Source: Mycosarcoma maydis
Lineage: Eukaryota > Basidiomycota > Ustilaginomycetes > Ustilaginales
NCBI RefSeq assembly: GCF_000328475.2
Contig: NC_026483.1
Coordinates: forward strand, 248,001 to 312,000
Length of the DNA stretch: 64,000 nt
Direction: 5' to 3'
Shown here: piece by piece, positions 63,683 to 64,000 of the stretch
Layout of the letters: each line of letters starts with the position of its first letter
Numbering within the stretch: position 1 is the stretch's first letter
The notes under the pieces: model-generated
What the model saw: only the letters and a program-made list of their open reading frames with translations
Told to the model about the DNA's origin: nothing
Database searches by the model: none
Position numbers and translations under genes: made by a program

Positions 63683-64000
63683 ATGTCAACGCATGATCAA
63701 CATCCTCGAAATGCCAACGGCAGCGGCTTCAGCAACGGCTTCCCAGCCAACCAACAACAGGCAGAAATTTCGGGGCCTGTGCGAACAAACAATGCCAAGG
63801 CCGTCGACAGAAGCAAAAAAGGACCTATCGCCGCCCCCGTCAAGAACGCATGTACCTTTTGCCGATCGCGAAAGTCCCGATGTGACGGCAACAAACCTTG
63901 TTCCGCCTGCGTCGGTCGCGATCGTCCCGACGAGTGCCTCTACACCGTATCGCGTCGTGGTGGCAAGCCCAAACCAAAGATTGACGTAACTCAAGACCTG
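63683..64000 (+). CDS. Zn2Cys6 zinc-cluster transcription factor, N-terminal part
   Basis: Fungal binuclear zinc-cluster regulator, cut by the window edge. From the ATG at 63683 the frame is open for 106 codons with no stop. The DNA-binding cluster has its six cysteines at 57, 60, 67, 73, 76 and 85 (spacing C-2-C-6-C-5-C-2-C-8-C) in ACTFCRSRKSRCDGNKPC and following residues. A basic linker, SRRGGKPKPK, comes after it. The N-terminal 45 residues are Asn/Gly/Gln-rich. The target genes cannot be told from this part. It is divergent from mas2 across a 2.6 kb repeat-rich promoter region. Confidence 0.9.
   Translation, partial: MSTHDQHPRNANGSGFSNGFPANQQQAEISGPVRTNNAKAVDRSKKGPIAAPVKNACTFCRSRKSRCDGNKPCSACVGRDRPDECLYTVSRRGGKPKPKIDVTQDL

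Overview
The window is a stretch of a fungal nuclear chromosome, most likely from a smut fungus (Ustilaginales, Ustilago maydis or a close relative). This rests on long mostly intronless genes, short introns of about 78 to 120 bases opening with GTGAGT, GTAAGT or GTAGGT, protein content and style, and many short intergenic repeats of the CGTGAAT type. It is an inference from style and families, not from a database match. I see no plasmid, phage, transposon, rRNA, tRNA or CRISPR array.

Layout, left to right: a KDM5/JARID1 histone H3K4 demethylase (+, open at the left edge) faces a Fat1-like very-long-chain acyl-CoA synthetase (-). Then come a three-exon WBP2-like GRAM-domain protein (+), a DHA1-type MFS exporter (+), a CLPTM1 family ER membrane protein (-), a Mub1/SamB-type MYND protein (-) and a B-type cyclin with a 7-codon first exon (-). 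A gene-poor stretch of about 5.6 kb follows, then an unrecognised disordered protein (+), the cohesin kleisin Rad21/Scc1 (+), a 3-hydroxyisobutyrate-dehydrogenase-like reductase (-), a three-exon V-ATPase subunit e (+), an F-box protein (-), a synaptojanin-type phosphoinositide phosphatase (+), an unrecognised three-exon gene (-), a secreted pepsin-type protease (+, two exons), a DHA2-type MFS exporter (-), a gap of about 3.7 kb, an alpha/beta hydrolase (+), mitochondrial processing peptidase alpha (-), and the start of a Zn2Cys6 transcription factor (+) cut by the right edge.

The genes form no operon or cluster. Most are conserved housekeeping functions: chromatin, cell cycle and cohesion, membrane lipid and phosphoinositide metabolism, vacuolar acidification, mitochondrial import. 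Mixed in are accessory genes (two drug-type exporters, a secreted protease, a zinc-cluster regulator). Several gene structures here were rebuilt by reading splice sites: the GRAM protein, V-ATPase e, cyclin exon 1, protease exon 1 and the small gene at 46.2-46.9 kb.

I found no clear new multi-gene system. The most unexplained signal is the dispersed heptamer family (CGTGAAT / ATTCACG and the CGTGAGT variant). It occurs in many intergenic regions, as tandem copies or inverted repeats, including a perfect 12-bp-arm inverted repeat between the first two convergent genes.
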